Shown here piece after piece: positions 25,184-33,928 of a stretch of DNA of 53,009 bases. Location: the NCBI GenBank assembly GCA_011523545.1, contig WTGN01000087.1, positions 1 to 53,009 of the forward strand, written 5' to 3'. The translations under genes were made by a program, and so were the position numbers. Position 1 is the first letter of the stretch. Each line of letters opens with the position of its first letter. The stretch comes from Chloroflexota bacterium (GTDB lineage Bacteria; Chloroflexota; Anaerolineae; Aggregatilineales; Phototrophicaceae). The notes under the pieces are model-generated. The model saw nothing but the letters and a program-made list of their open reading frames with translations, was not told the origin of the DNA and ran no database searches.

Positions 25184-26130
25184 TGCCGGCGAGATTGTCA
25201 ATCGTCATCCCGAATTGGAACGGCAAGCGCTTCTTGGCAACCTGCCTCGAGTCGCTGCGGCAGCAAAGTTTCGACGCAACTGAAATAATTCTAGTTGACA
25301 ATGCCTCGACTGACGGCTCACAGAGTCTCATCAAAGCGGAATACCCCGAAGTTCGGCTGATCGAACTCGACGAGAACCGCGGCTTCACCGGCGCCTGCAA
25401 CATTGGCATGGCCGCCGCGACCGGCGAGTTTGTCGCCCTGCTCAACAACGATACCGAGGTCGACCGCGAATGGGCTGAACAGGTTGTGCAAGCTTTTGGT
25501 CGGCAGCCGGATGCGGGCATTATCGCCAGCAAGATGCTGCTCTTCGACCGGCGCGATCACTTCCACACCGCCGGCGATTTTTTTACGACGGATGGACGGG
25601 CGGGCAATCGCGGCGCATGGGAATTGGACCAAGGTCAATATGACTCAGGCGAATTTGTCTTCTCCGCCTGTGGCGGTTCCGCAGTCTACCGCCGATCGAT
25701 GCTCGACGCCGTCGGCCTGCTTGACGATGACTTTTTCTTCCTGCTGGAAGATATTGACCTTGCTTGGCGCGCGCAATTAGCCGGCTACAAAGTCTGGTAC
25801 GAGCCGCGCGCGATTGTCTATCATCACTTGTCCGCGACAGGCGGCGGCCTAACCGCCAGCTATCATGACGGGCGAAATGGCATCTGGCTCCTGATCAAGA
25901 ATGTGCCTTCTAGTTTGCTGCGTAAATACGCAAGACGGATTCTGGCGCGGCAGTTTGCTCTGCTTTGGGGGTCCATCAAAGCCTGGCGCGGCCCGGAGGC
26001 GAGGGCGCGCGCCCGTGGCATGATTGCTGGACTGCTGACATTGCGCGGGGCGCTAAAGAAGCGCAAGGCCATTCAAGCCTCCAGGCGCGTCTCCGATGAT
26101 TACATCGAGAGCATACTGACCCCGCGCTAA
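25183..26130 (+). CDS. Glycosyltransferase family 2 (rhamnosyltransferase-like)
   Basis: 315 aa GT-A fold enzyme. The N-terminal SIVIPNWNG, DNASTDGS and LNNDTEV motifs give the nucleotide-sugar and metal-binding parts, and EDIDLAWRA is the typical acceptor-side motif of WbbL-like rhamnosyltransferases. The C-terminal 90 residues are basic and may touch the membrane. The ATG overlaps the rmlD stop, so it is likely to use a sugar made by the rml genes. Donor and acceptor cannot be fixed from sequence. Confidence 0.88.
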   Translation: MPARLSIVIPNWNGKRFLATCLESLRQQSFDATEIILVDNASTDGSQSLIKAEYPEVRLIELDENRGFTGACNIGMAAATGEFVALLNNDTEVDREWAEQVVQAFGRQPDAGIIASKMLLFDRRDHFHTAGDFFTTDGRAGNRGAWELDQGQYDSGEFVFSACGGSAVYRRSMLDAVGLLDDDFFFLLEDIDLAWRAQLAGYKVWYEPRAIVYHHLSATGGGLTASYHDGRNGIWLLIKNVPSSLLRKYARRILARQFALLWGSIKAWRGPEARARARGMIAGLLTLRGALKKRKAIQASRRVSDDYIESILTPR

Positions 26131-26255
26131 TCGCCGGCGCCGGCGGCGTCTGGCAGGCGCTTGAGCGCGCTCGCCTGTGTACAATTGCAGATTCTCGCGT
26201 ATCATGAAACACTATCACCTGTCCGGAGTCGCGTCCTCGCAGTGGAGAAGCACAT

Positions 26256-26984
26256 TTGAGCAGTCCGTTTTTGAGCATCGTCATACCGGCGCACAATGAG
26301 GAGAGTCGGCTGCCCCCGAGCCTTGCCCAGATCGACAGCTTCCTGAAGCGGCATTCATTTGCGGCGGAGGTCATTGTTGTTGAGAATGGCAGCCACGACC
26401 GCACCTACGAAGTCGCTCTTGAATGCGCTCAAGAGTACGATTTTCTGCGCGTGCTCCAGTCTCCCGAGGGAATGCGCGGCAAGGGGCTGGCCGTGAAGCA
26501 GGGCATGCTGGCGGCGACAGGCGATTGGCGCTTCATTTGCGATGCTGATCTGTCAATGCGCATTGACGAGCTGGTGAAGTTCCTCCCGCCGGAGTCCGAC
26601 GGCTACGACATCATCATGGCCAGCCGCGAAGTCCCGGGCGCGGTGAGAGTGGACGAACCGGAATACCGCCATCTGATGGGGCGCGTCGCCACCTTCATCA
26701 TCAAAGCGACCGCCATCGCCGACTATGAAGATACGCAGTGCGGCTTCAAAATGTTCAGCGGGCGGGTGGCGGAAGAGCTCTTCGCAGTGCAGCGGATGAA
26801 CGGAATCGGCTTCGATGTGGAGCTGCTGTTCATCGCCAAACGCCGCGGCTACAAAGTGAAGGAAGTGCCAATCACCTGGTACTTCGATCCCTACTCGACG
26901 ATGCGCCTGTGGGACGACTCGGTGAAACTGCTGCGGGAGATTTGGGAAATCCGCCGGAATTGGCGCAAGGGCGTTTATGGCTAA
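26256..26984 (+). CDS. Glycosyltransferase family 2, polyprenyl-phosphate glucosyltransferase-like
   Basis: 242 aa GT2 enzyme resembling ALG5/DPM-type transferases that load a sugar onto a polyprenyl phosphate. It shows SIVIPAHNEESRLPPSL, the DADLSM metal motif and the DTQCGFKMFSG motif typical of this group, but no C-terminal transmembrane pair. The start is TTG 26256 with GGAG seven bases upstream. It overlaps the rnhB start by eight bases. Confidence 0.87.
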   Translation: MSSPFLSIVIPAHNEESRLPPSLAQIDSFLKRHSFAAEVIVVENGSHDRTYEVALECAQEYDFLRVLQSPEGMRGKGLAVKQGMLAATGDWRFICDADLSMRIDELVKFLPPESDGYDIIMASREVPGAVRVDEPEYRHLMGRVATFIIKATAIADYEDTQCGFKMFSGRVAEELFAVQRMNGIGFDVELLFIAKRRGYKVKEVPITWYFDPYSTMRLWDDSVKLLREIWEIRRNWRKGVYG

Positions 26985-27702
26985 GCCGGCTAAAGCGCGA
27001 AAGACGGCGAGTTTACGGCACGAACGTCAGTACTACCGGTCTGGCTGCCGGTTCATCGTGGGCATTGATGAAGCCGGGCGCGGTCCGCTGGCGGGGCCGG
27101 TCGCGGCGGCCGCGGTCGCTTTGCCGCTGGAAAGGCCGGATCTCTCCAGGGCGCTGCGCGGCCTGCGGGACAGCAAAGAGATGACGGCGGCGCAGCGCGA
27201 GGCGCTCTACGAAGCCGTCAAGGCGGTCGCTACATGCTGGGGCATCGGGCATAGCAGCGCCGAAGAGGTCGACCGGCGCGGCATCGTCGCGGCTACAAAA
27301 GCGGCGATGCAGCGCGCCCTGGACGCAGCGCTGGGCGAGCGCGGCAGCATGCCCGACTGCCTCTTTCTGGACGCCATGCTCTGGCCGGAGCGGCGCGATA
27401 TCCCGCAGGTAAGCATGGTCGAGGCCGACAAGCATTCCTTGACCGTCGCCTGCGCGAGCGTGCTGGCGAAAGTTTGGCGTGACCGCTACATGATCAAGCT
27501 GGACGCCAAATACAGCCAATACGGCTTCGCCAAGCACAAAGGCTATGGCACCGCCGAGCACCTTCGCGCGCTGCGGCGCTACGGGCCCTGCGCGGCGCAT
27601 CGACGCTCCTTCAAACCGGTTACTGAGCTCATCAGCGCGCCAGATAATGCAGCCTCCCCCTGGCGCCAGAGGGGCGGCGAACCGGTGTTGTCATCAGAAT
27701 GA
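26977..27702 (+). CDS. rnhB: Ribonuclease HII
   Basis: 241 aa endonuclease that removes ribonucleotides and RNA-DNA hybrids. The catalytic residues are seen in VGIDEAGRGPLAGP, in the strand FLDAML, and in VEADKHSLTVACASVLAKVWRD; KGYGTAEH is the conserved C-terminal motif. About 25 non-conserved residues extend the C-terminus. It is embedded, with an eight-base overlap, among glycosyltransferase genes, probably by co-transcription rather than function. Confidence 0.94.
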   Translation: MAKPAKARKTASLRHERQYYRSGCRFIVGIDEAGRGPLAGPVAAAAVALPLERPDLSRALRGLRDSKEMTAAQREALYEAVKAVATCWGIGHSSAEEVDRRGIVAATKAAMQRALDAALGERGSMPDCLFLDAMLWPERRDIPQVSMVEADKHSLTVACASVLAKVWRDRYMIKLDAKYSQYGFAKHKGYGTAEHLRALRRYGPCAAHRRSFKPVTELISAPDNAASPWRQRGGEPVLSSE

Positions 27703-27720
27703 TTTTGAGGGGAGCGTCAC

Positions 27721-28860
27721 TTGAAGATCGCGCTGGCGCATGATTGGCTGAATCAAGTCGGCGGCGCCGAGGATGTGCTTGAGGCGCTGCTGCGCATCTA
27801 CCCCGCCAGCCCCGTTTACACCAGCATCTTCGCCAAGCCGTTCATGCCGCAATTCTTGCAAAACTGCGATATCCGGACACTTTGGCTCGACCGCCTGCCG
27901 GCGATCCACCGGCGGCATCAAGCTTATCTTCCCTTGTATCCCATCGCCTGGAATTCCCTGAATATAGACAATTTTGATGTGATTTTGAGCAACAAGAGCG
28001 GCTTCTGCCATGGTTTGCGCTACCCGCCGCGCAGCCTGCACATCTGTTATTGTCTCACGCCGACGCGATACGTCTGGCAGCTGCGGCACTACCTGGCGGG
28101 CGAGGAACTCGGCGCTGTCAGCACCGCGCTCCTACGGCCGCTGGTGGCCATGCTGAGGCGCTGGGATTACGCCGCGGCGCAGCGCGTCTCACATTTCATC
28201 GCCATCAGCACAGCGGTGAAAGAGCGCATCCGCCGCTTCTACGATCGCGGGTCAGTCGTCATCTACCCGCCGGTGGACACGGCGCGCTTCGAAGCGGCCG
28301 CGCGCGCACAAATTGACGACTACTATCTCGTTGTATCGCGCCTTGTGCCCTACAAGCGCATTGACCTGGCGGTGCAAGCGGCGACGGCGCTAGGGCTGAA
28401 GCTCAAGGTGGCGGGGACGGGCCGCGACCTGGAACGGCTGCGGTCCCTGGCGGGAGATTGCGTTGAGTTTCTTGGTTTCGTCCCCGATTCGGATCTGCCG
28501 GGCTTGATGTCGCGCTGCCGGGCGCTCGTATTCCCCGGTTTGGAAGACTTCGGCATTACGCCGCTGCAAGCCCAGGCCAGCGGCCGCCCTGTCATCGCGT
28601 TTGGCGGCGGCGGCGCGCTGGATACCGTCATTCCGGGCCTTACCGGCGAGCATTTTTCGAACTTGACAGTGGACAGCCTGAAAGAGGTATGGCGGAATTT
28701 CGATGAACGCGCGTACAATCCAGAGGCGCTCCGCCGGCACGCCAGACGATTTGACGCGAGCATATTTGCCGAGCGGATCAGCGCCTTTGTCGAGCAAGCC
28801 TGGCAGGCGCATCAAGCGCAGCGGGAGTTTCGCTTTCGCGATCCCGTAATTGCGGAATAG
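27721..28860 (+). CDS. Glycosyltransferase family 4
   Basis: 379 aa GT-B fold enzyme. The N-terminal IALAHDWLNQVGGAED motif and the C-terminal donor-binding half with VVSRLVPYKRIDLAVQA, GFVPDSDLPGLMSRC and PGLEDFGITPLQAQASGRPVIA are typical of GT4. In the E-x7-E motif the second acidic residue is replaced by Gln. The start is TTG 27721 behind GGGGAG. It follows rnhB by 18 bases and is the third transferase of the polysaccharide locus. Confidence 0.9.
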   Translation: MKIALAHDWLNQVGGAEDVLEALLRIYPASPVYTSIFAKPFMPQFLQNCDIRTLWLDRLPAIHRRHQAYLPLYPIAWNSLNIDNFDVILSNKSGFCHGLRYPPRSLHICYCLTPTRYVWQLRHYLAGEELGAVSTALLRPLVAMLRRWDYAAAQRVSHFIAISTAVKERIRRFYDRGSVVIYPPVDTARFEAAARAQIDDYYLVVSRLVPYKRIDLAVQAATALGLKLKVAGTGRDLERLRSLAGDCVEFLGFVPDSDLPGLMSRCRALVFPGLEDFGITPLQAQASGRPVIAFGGGGALDTVIPGLTGEHFSNLTVDSLKEVWRNFDERAYNPEALRRHARRFDASIFAERISAFVEQAWQAHQAQREFRFRDPVIAE

Positions 28861-28870
28861 GGTCGAGCTA

Positions 28871-29542
28871 ATGGATTACAAAGAACTTGTCCGCATAATT
28901 TTCCGACGTTGGTGGTTGATCGTCCTGCCCCTCGTACTCAGCGCGGTCATCGCGATTCCCGAAATCATCGGCGCGGACGCCCCGGCCGGGTACAACGCGG
29001 AGATACGTTACAGCGCCGCCCAGCGGCAGAACATGCCGGGGCGTGAAGGCGACTACACCGATGTCTGGATGGCATCGGAATACACCGTCGACGCCTTGAC
29101 CGACTGGGTGCGCACATCCAGCTTCCGCGATGAGATCAAGAGCGCGCTGGGCGATGACAAGGTCGCGCTGGACAGTCTGGGCGTGGCCGCCGATAACGTC
29201 CGCAGCCTTGGCGTCCTCTACCTGAGCCATAGCCAGGGCGATTCGCTGCGCGCCATTGCCGATGCCGCCGTGCTCGTCTTGAGCAGCCGCAGCCAGCGTT
29301 ACTACCCGCAGTTGGGCGGTGAAGCGGCCCAGGTGACGATATTGCAGCAGCCCGCCATCACATCGCCGCCGCCCGCCTTGATGAACCGTCTGACGCCCTT
29401 CATCCGCCTGGCCATCGCACTCATGATCGGGCTAGTGATCGCCTTCTTTGCAGAATTTATCGACCCCACCATTTATCATCAGGATGATCTGCGCCGGCTG
29501 GGCATGCCCCTGTTGGGCAGCATTCCCAAGGAGCGGTTTTGA
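28871..29542 (+). CDS. Wzz-like chain length/polysaccharide co-polymerase membrane protein
   Basis: 223 aa protein with a transmembrane helix near the N-terminus (after FRRWW, about residues 12-34), a periplasmic or external domain of about 140 residues, and a second helix (LAIALMIGLVIAFFAEFI) followed by a short cytosolic tail ending LRRLGMPLLGSIPKERF. That tail is the usual link to the CpsD ATPase domain in Wzz/Wzc proteins, which here is a separate gene at 21242. The outer domain is shorter than in Wzz proteins. ATG 28871 is preferred to the in-frame start at 28850. Confidence 0.82.
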   Translation: MDYKELVRIIFRRWWLIVLPLVLSAVIAIPEIIGADAPAGYNAEIRYSAAQRQNMPGREGDYTDVWMASEYTVDALTDWVRTSSFRDEIKSALGDDKVALDSLGVAADNVRSLGVLYLSHSQGDSLRAIADAAVLVLSSRSQRYYPQLGGEAAQVTILQQPAITSPPPALMNRLTPFIRLAIALMIGLVIAFFAEFIDPTIYHQDDLRRLGMPLLGSIPKERF

Positions 29543-29603
29543 CGAGAAACCGGCAATCGAATGCCGACTGCGGGCGAAACGAATCAGAACAGGAGATTGT
29601 GAC

Positions 29604-30374
29604 GTGGCCGACAGTTTCGATCTGAGCGGAAAAGTTGCCATCGTCACCGGCGCTTCCCGCGGAATCGGCAAGTCCATCGCGGCCGAGTTCGCCCGCGCCG
29701 GCGCCAAAGTGGCCCTCGCCAGCCGCAAGCAAGACGCGCTGGACGAGGCGGCGAAAGAAATACGCCGACACGGTGGGGAAGCCATCGGCATTGCCGCGCA
29801 CGGCGGCGACAAGGTCGCCTTAAACGCGCTGGTCGACAAGACGGTCAGTCAATACGGCAGGCTGGACATTCTGGTCAACAACGCGGCGACCAATCCGCAT
29901 TTCGGGACCGTGCTGGAAGCGGCTGACAGTTATTGGCAGAAGACAATCGAAGTGAATCTGATGGGCAATGTCTGGCTGACTCAGGCTGCCGTCACGGTCA
30001 TGCGCGGCAACGGAGGTGGCAAGATAATCAACGTCGCGTCAATTGTCGGCCTCAGGCCCGGGCGCTACCAGGGCATCTACAGTGTTACCAAGGCAGCCAT
30101 CATCAGCTTGACAAAAACGTTGGCGGCCGAGCTGGGCGGCGACAATATCCAGGTGAACGCCATTGCGCCGGGCTTGGTGCAGACCAAGTTCGCCCAGGCG
30201 CTTTGGGGCAATCCAGATCTGCTGGATCATGTGTTGGCGCGGACGCCGGCTGGGCGCATCGGTCAACCGGATGACATGACCGGGATAGCCCTCTTCCTGG
30301 CGTCGCCCGCTTCAGATTTCATGACCGGCGCCGTCGTCACGCTTGACGGGGGCATCACCGCCCAATCCATCTGA
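29604..30374 (+). CDS. SDR family NAD(P)-dependent oxidoreductase
   Basis: 256 aa classical short-chain dehydrogenase. It shows the cofactor motif VTGASRGIGKSIA, the NNAATNP segment, the catalytic Ser in VASIVGL, YSVTK (YxxxK), and the C-terminal LASPASDFMTGAVVTLDGG. The GTG at 29604 with AGGAG eight bases upstream is chosen; the longer frame would run through the end of the Wzz-like gene. The substrate is not clear; it resembles FabG/DHRS4-like enzymes. It ends the rightward polysaccharide transcript, convergent with the bactofilin gene. Confidence 0.9.
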   Translation: MADSFDLSGKVAIVTGASRGIGKSIAAEFARAGAKVALASRKQDALDEAAKEIRRHGGEAIGIAAHGGDKVALNALVDKTVSQYGRLDILVNNAATNPHFGTVLEAADSYWQKTIEVNLMGNVWLTQAAVTVMRGNGGGKIINVASIVGLRPGRYQGIYSVTKAAIISLTKTLAAELGGDNIQVNAIAPGLVQTKFAQALWGNPDLLDHVLARTPAGRIGQPDDMTGIALFLASPASDFMTGAVVTLDGGITAQSI

Positions 30375-30430
30375 GGGGCCTTCTCTTGTCGCGTTTCGGT
30401 TGCGCGAAGTGAATTGGCGTCCGCTTTGGT

Positions 30431-30991
30431 CTAGCGGTTTTCGCTGTCGGCCAGCTCTTCGCCCGCTTGATCGGTCGCTTCCGCCCCTTCCAGCGCCAGC
30501 TCCGCCTGGGCCAGGTCTTCGTCCGCGTCCGCGCCTGGCTCCGTCTCAGATATGTCGTCGTTCTCGGCGAGTTCATCGTCGGACGTCGCCGAATGCCCCG
30601 CCATCGAAATCTTGCCGTCGATGAAGGCGCCCTCTTCCGTGGTCAGTGCCGAAGCGTTGATGTCACCCCAGATGCGCCCCGTTCGCAGCAGCTGCACCTT
30701 ATTGCCGGTCACATTGCCGCGCACGCTGCCGGCGATGGAGATATTGCGCGCGTTGATATCGGCGTGAATGTCGGCCGATTCGCCCACAAGGATGTTGCCG
30801 CTGATCTCCAGCGAACCGGCAAATTGCCCATCCATGCGCACGTTGCCCGAGCTGGCGAAAATGCCCTCGAAGCTGGTATTCGAGCCGATGATTGTATCGA
30901 AGCCAACAGGCCGACCGGTGGAGACTTCCGGTGTCGATGCCGGCGCTTCTGTACCCGTTTGCCCGCGCCGATTGGTGAAAAATGCGCTCAT
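30431..30991 (-). CDS. Bactofilin family cytoskeletal protein
   Basis: 186 aa polymer-forming protein. The bactofilin beta-helix spans roughly residues 30-130, with repeats such as FEGIFASSGNVRMDGQFAGSL, ISGNILVGESADIHADI and IAGSVRGNVTGNKVQLLRTGRIWGDI. A 30-residue disordered N-terminus and a strongly acidic C-terminal tail of about 50 residues flank it. The ATG has AGGG seven bases upstream. Bactofilins form membrane-associated filaments involved in shape and envelope assembly, which would fit the neighbouring glycan genes. Confidence 0.92.
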   Translation of the reverse strand: MSAFFTNRRGQTGTEAPASTPEVSTGRPVGFDTIIGSNTSFEGIFASSGNVRMDGQFAGSLEISGNILVGESADIHADINARNISIAGSVRGNVTGNKVQLLRTGRIWGDINASALTTEEGAFIDGKISMAGHSATSDDELAENDDISETEPGADADEDLAQAELALEGAEATDQAGEELADSENR

Positions 30992-31052
30992 GTTATTCCC
31001 TCGTCAGATCAACTGTTTTGAAGCTGCCAGTTGCCTCGGGTTCCTTCGGTGA

Positions 31053-31064
31053 CAAACCGGTTTG
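31053..31064. repeat. Perfect 12-base palindrome between bactofilin and lipA
   Basis: CAAACCGGTTTG is a perfect 12-base palindrome in the short gap between the bactofilin start and the lipA stop. It could be an operator for the bactofilin gene or chance; only this one copy was noticed. Confidence 0.3.
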
Positions 31065-31076
31065 CCGGCCTTCGCC

Positions 31077-32042
31077 TTAGCCCGACCTTGCCGCATGCAG
31101 GCGAAAATGATCGAGGCGCGAAAGTTCCCGCACTTGCTCGGCCGCATGGTAGCTGCTGCGCACCAGTGGGCCGCTCTCGACCCATTTGAAGCCCATTTGC
31201 AGGCCGGTCTCGCGCAGCGCTGCAAACTCCTCCGGGGTGTAATAGCGCTCGATGGGCAAGTGCCGTTTGCTCGGCTGCAGATATTGACCCAGCGTCAAGA
31301 TATCGACGCCGATGCCGACAAGGTCCGCCATCGTTGACTCGACTTCGCCCAGCGTCTCCCCCAAGCCCAGCATAATGCCGCTCTTTGTCAGCACCAAGGA
31401 ATCCATCCGTTTGGCATTTTCCAGCGTCGCCAGCGCCCAGTCATAGCGATCCTGAGGCTGCACTCTCTTGAAGAGTCGCGGCACCGTTTCAACATTGTGA
31501 TTGAGAATCTCCGGCTGCGCGTCCATCACGATTTTCAGCGCCAGCTCGCTGCCCTTGAAATCCGGTATCAGCACCTCAACCGAACAGCCGGGCTGCAGCT
31601 GACGGATCCGCCGGATCACCATCGCGAACAGCGGCGCGCCGCCATCGGGGCGATCATCGCGATTCACACTTGTGATGACCACATGCTGCAATCCCATCGC
31701 GCGCACAGATTCCGCGATGCGGTTCGGCTCGCCCCAGTCTAGCGGGTTGGGCAGCCCGGTCTTGATATCACAGAAGCCGCAACTGCGCGTGCAGGTATCG
31801 CCCATCATTAGAAATGTGGCGGTGCCCTTCCCCCAACACTCGCCCAGGTTGGGGCATTGCGCCTCCTCGCACACCGTGTGCAGGGTCTTGCTGCGCATCA
31901 GCTGGCGGACTTGCTCGTAAGTCTCGCCACTGGGGGCGCGAACGCGGATCCAAGGCGGGCGGCGGCGCGGCGTCTTCGGGTCGGGCTGCCAGTCGCCCGA
32001 TGTCGTTACGGGAATCAGATCGGGTTGGATCGGTTCGGTCAA
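31077..32042 (-). CDS. lipA: Lipoyl synthase
   Basis: 321 aa radical SAM enzyme inserting two sulphurs into protein-bound octanoate. The auxiliary cluster motif CEEAQCPNLGEC and the radical SAM motif CTRSCGFCDIKTG are both intact, as is the C-terminal RSSYHA serine motif. The start is TTG 32042 with GGAG seven bases upstream. lipB is not present in the window. It is divergent from the ABC ATPase gene, with 158 bases between the starts. Confidence 0.96.
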   Translation of the reverse strand: MTEPIQPDLIPVTTSGDWQPDPKTPRRRPPWIRVRAPSGETYEQVRQLMRSKTLHTVCEEAQCPNLGECWGKGTATFLMMGDTCTRSCGFCDIKTGLPNPLDWGEPNRIAESVRAMGLQHVVITSVNRDDRPDGGAPLFAMVIRRIRQLQPGCSVEVLIPDFKGSELALKIVMDAQPEILNHNVETVPRLFKRVQPQDRYDWALATLENAKRMDSLVLTKSGIMLGLGETLGEVESTMADLVGIGVDILTLGQYLQPSKRHLPIERYYTPEEFAALRETGLQMGFKWVESGPLVRSSYHAAEQVRELSRLDHFRLHAARSG

Positions 32043-32200
32043 TTCGCTTCTCCGCTTGGAATTGAAACGGGTATTAACTCAGCTTCCAGCTTCATTATAT
32101 ATCAGTCCGCGCAGGCAATGCTATGGCGCGCCCTGGGCCTTCGGTGCATCGGAGACGATGTGTTATGCTATGGGGCGAGCCCCAAGGCGCGTGTGCGGCG

Positions 32201-33286
32201 ATGAGAACCATAACGCTCAAGAATGTCAGCAAGACCTTCTACGATAAAAGTCGAAAACTGACACCTGTTCTGGCCATTAAAGACTTCAACCTGCATATTG
32301 AAGACGGCGAGGCGGTGGTTCTGTTGGGCCCGAGCGGCTGCGGTAAGACCACTCTGCTGCGCCTTATCGCTGGGTTGGATGAGCCGGACACGGGCGAGAT
32401 CTATTACAGCGGCACTCCACTCGACGCCATCCCAATCGAAGAGCGCGGCATCGGCATGGTCTTTCAAAATTATGTGCTGATCCCGCATTGGGAAAGTCGA
32501 AAAACGGTCGGCTTTTTCTTGCGCCTGCGTGACCGCGAGGAAGAAGTGCCGGAACATGTCAACACCGTCGCCAACATAACCGGCGTCGATATTGAGAATC
32601 TGATGGGCCGCTTCCCGCGTCATCTCTCCGGTGGCGAGAAGCAGCGCGTCTCCATCGCCCGCGCGTTCGCCCGCGATTTGGAGCTCTTGCTCTTCGATGA
32701 GCCATTCGCCAATCTGGATGCCAAGTTCCGCGGGCAAGCGCGCGTCGAACTCAAGCGGCTCATTCAAGAATTCAATGTGACGCTGGTCTATGTAACCCAT
32801 GATCAAGTGGAAGCGATGAGCGTCGCCGATCGCATCGTGGTGATCAACGCCGGCCGCATCGTTCAGTCCGGGGCTTACCAGGCCTTGCATGACGATCCGG
32901 ACAGTCTGTTTGTCGCCGAATTCCTGGGAACGCCGACCATCAACACATTTTGGGGCCGCGTCAGCGATGGCGAGTGGGACGGCAGCTATATGGGCCGCGC
33001 CGCGCTGCCCGGCCCGCAGCCGAACGGCAGCGAGGTCATCGTGGGTATTCGCCCGGAGCACATTCAGATCTGTGATGCGGAAAGCGGCATCCCGGCCACG
33101 ATTGATCGGGTCATCCCCTTCTATGCGGAGAAATACACCCTCCTTGATGTTTGGCTGCGTAAGCGGCGCTGGCGAATCCAGGTTCCCTTGCATGCGCGCT
33201 TCCAACCGGGCGATACGGTCCACTGCCTGCTCGATTGGTCACGCGCGCTCTTCTTTGACGGGCAAACTGGCGGCCGCATCCGCTAG
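32201..33286 (+). CDS. ABC transporter ATP-binding protein, MalK/UgpC-like
   Basis: 361 aa ATPase with Walker A GPSGCGKTT, Q-loop, signature LSGGEKQRVSIARAF, Walker B LLLFDEP and the H-loop VTHDQVEAM. The C-terminal 120 residues are a TOBE/OB regulatory region with VGIRPEHI, as in importers of sugars, polyamines or anions. No permease or binding protein is adjacent, so it is an orphan here; it might serve ModAB at 46 kb, which lacks its own ATPase. ATG 32201 is selected over upstream in-frame starts because it immediately precedes the conserved N-terminus. It overlaps the ComEA-like gene convergently by four bases. Confidence 0.88.
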   Translation: MRTITLKNVSKTFYDKSRKLTPVLAIKDFNLHIEDGEAVVLLGPSGCGKTTLLRLIAGLDEPDTGEIYYSGTPLDAIPIEERGIGMVFQNYVLIPHWESRKTVGFFLRLRDREEEVPEHVNTVANITGVDIENLMGRFPRHLSGGEKQRVSIARAFARDLELLLFDEPFANLDAKFRGQARVELKRLIQEFNVTLVYVTHDQVEAMSVADRIVVINAGRIVQSGAYQALHDDPDSLFVAEFLGTPTINTFWGRVSDGEWDGSYMGRAALPGPQPNGSEVIVGIRPEHIQICDAESGIPATIDRVIPFYAEKYTLLDVWLRKRRWRIQVPLHARFQPGDTVHCLLDWSRALFFDGQTGGRIR

Positions 33287-33864
33287 TCGAATGCGATCAG
33301 ATCTTTGAGTTTTTCGAGCGTCGCCGGGCCTATGCCAGGCACCTCGTCCAGATCAGCCAGGCCATCAAACTGGCTCACCTGTTCCCGATATTCAATGATT
33401 CGCTGTGCTGTGGCCGGCCCGATGCCAGGCAGCGTTTCCAGCTCTTCCTGCGACGCGGAGTTTACTCTGACGAGGGCGCCGCCGGCCGGCGTTGGCAATG
33501 CTCCATCAATGTTGTTGTCTTCGAGCGAGGGCACATGGACATGGTCGCCATCGCGCAGAATGCCCGCCATGTTGACGAGCGTCTTGTTCGCCAGGTCGGT
33601 GAAGCCGCCCGCCGCCGCCAATACATCCGCGACGCGGCTGCCGTGGGGCAGCAGGTGTTGCGTGCCAGGCAACGCGACTTCGCCGGTGACATAGACCAGA
33701 ATCGGACGCGGAGTCGCCGTCGGCTCAGGCGTCGCAGTCGGCTGCGGGGGAATAATGCTGATATTGATGGGCTCAGGGCGGGACATCAAGAGCAGCGCCG
33801 AACCCGCCGCGATCAGTATCGCGAGCGTCATAAATGCAATGACGGTCGATCGCGGTGAGGACAT
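33283..33864 (-). CDS. comEA: ComEA-like SLBB/helix-hairpin-helix DNA-binding protein
   Basis: 193 aa protein with an N-terminal membrane anchor (about residues 8-28) and a Pro/Thr-rich linker (PTATPEPTATP). A SLBB domain starts at VYVTGEVALPG and two C-terminal helix-hairpin-helix motifs follow, ETLPGIGPATAQRII and DEVPGIGPATLEKL. This is the ComEA arrangement, the external DNA receptor of natural transformation. No comEC or other competence gene is in the window. The start is uncertain between ATG 33864 and TTG 33894; neither has a clear Shine-Dalgarno. Confidence 0.87.
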   Translation of the reverse strand: MSSPRSTVIAFMTLAILIAAGSALLLMSRPEPINISIIPPQPTATPEPTATPRPILVYVTGEVALPGTQHLLPHGSRVADVLAAAGGFTDLANKTLVNMAGILRDGDHVHVPSLEDNNIDGALPTPAGGALVRVNSASQEELETLPGIGPATAQRIIEYREQVSQFDGLADLDEVPGIGPATLEKLKDLIAFD

Positions 33865-33928
33865 GCGCTTGTATATCCGACAGATTCGATACAACTGTCG
33901 CTAATTGTATCATGACTTATATGGGGCT

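Noticed and set aside
32168..33223. Open frame of 351 codons on the minus strand
   Set aside because: It lies opposite the MalK-like ATPase gene, whose motifs are all intact.
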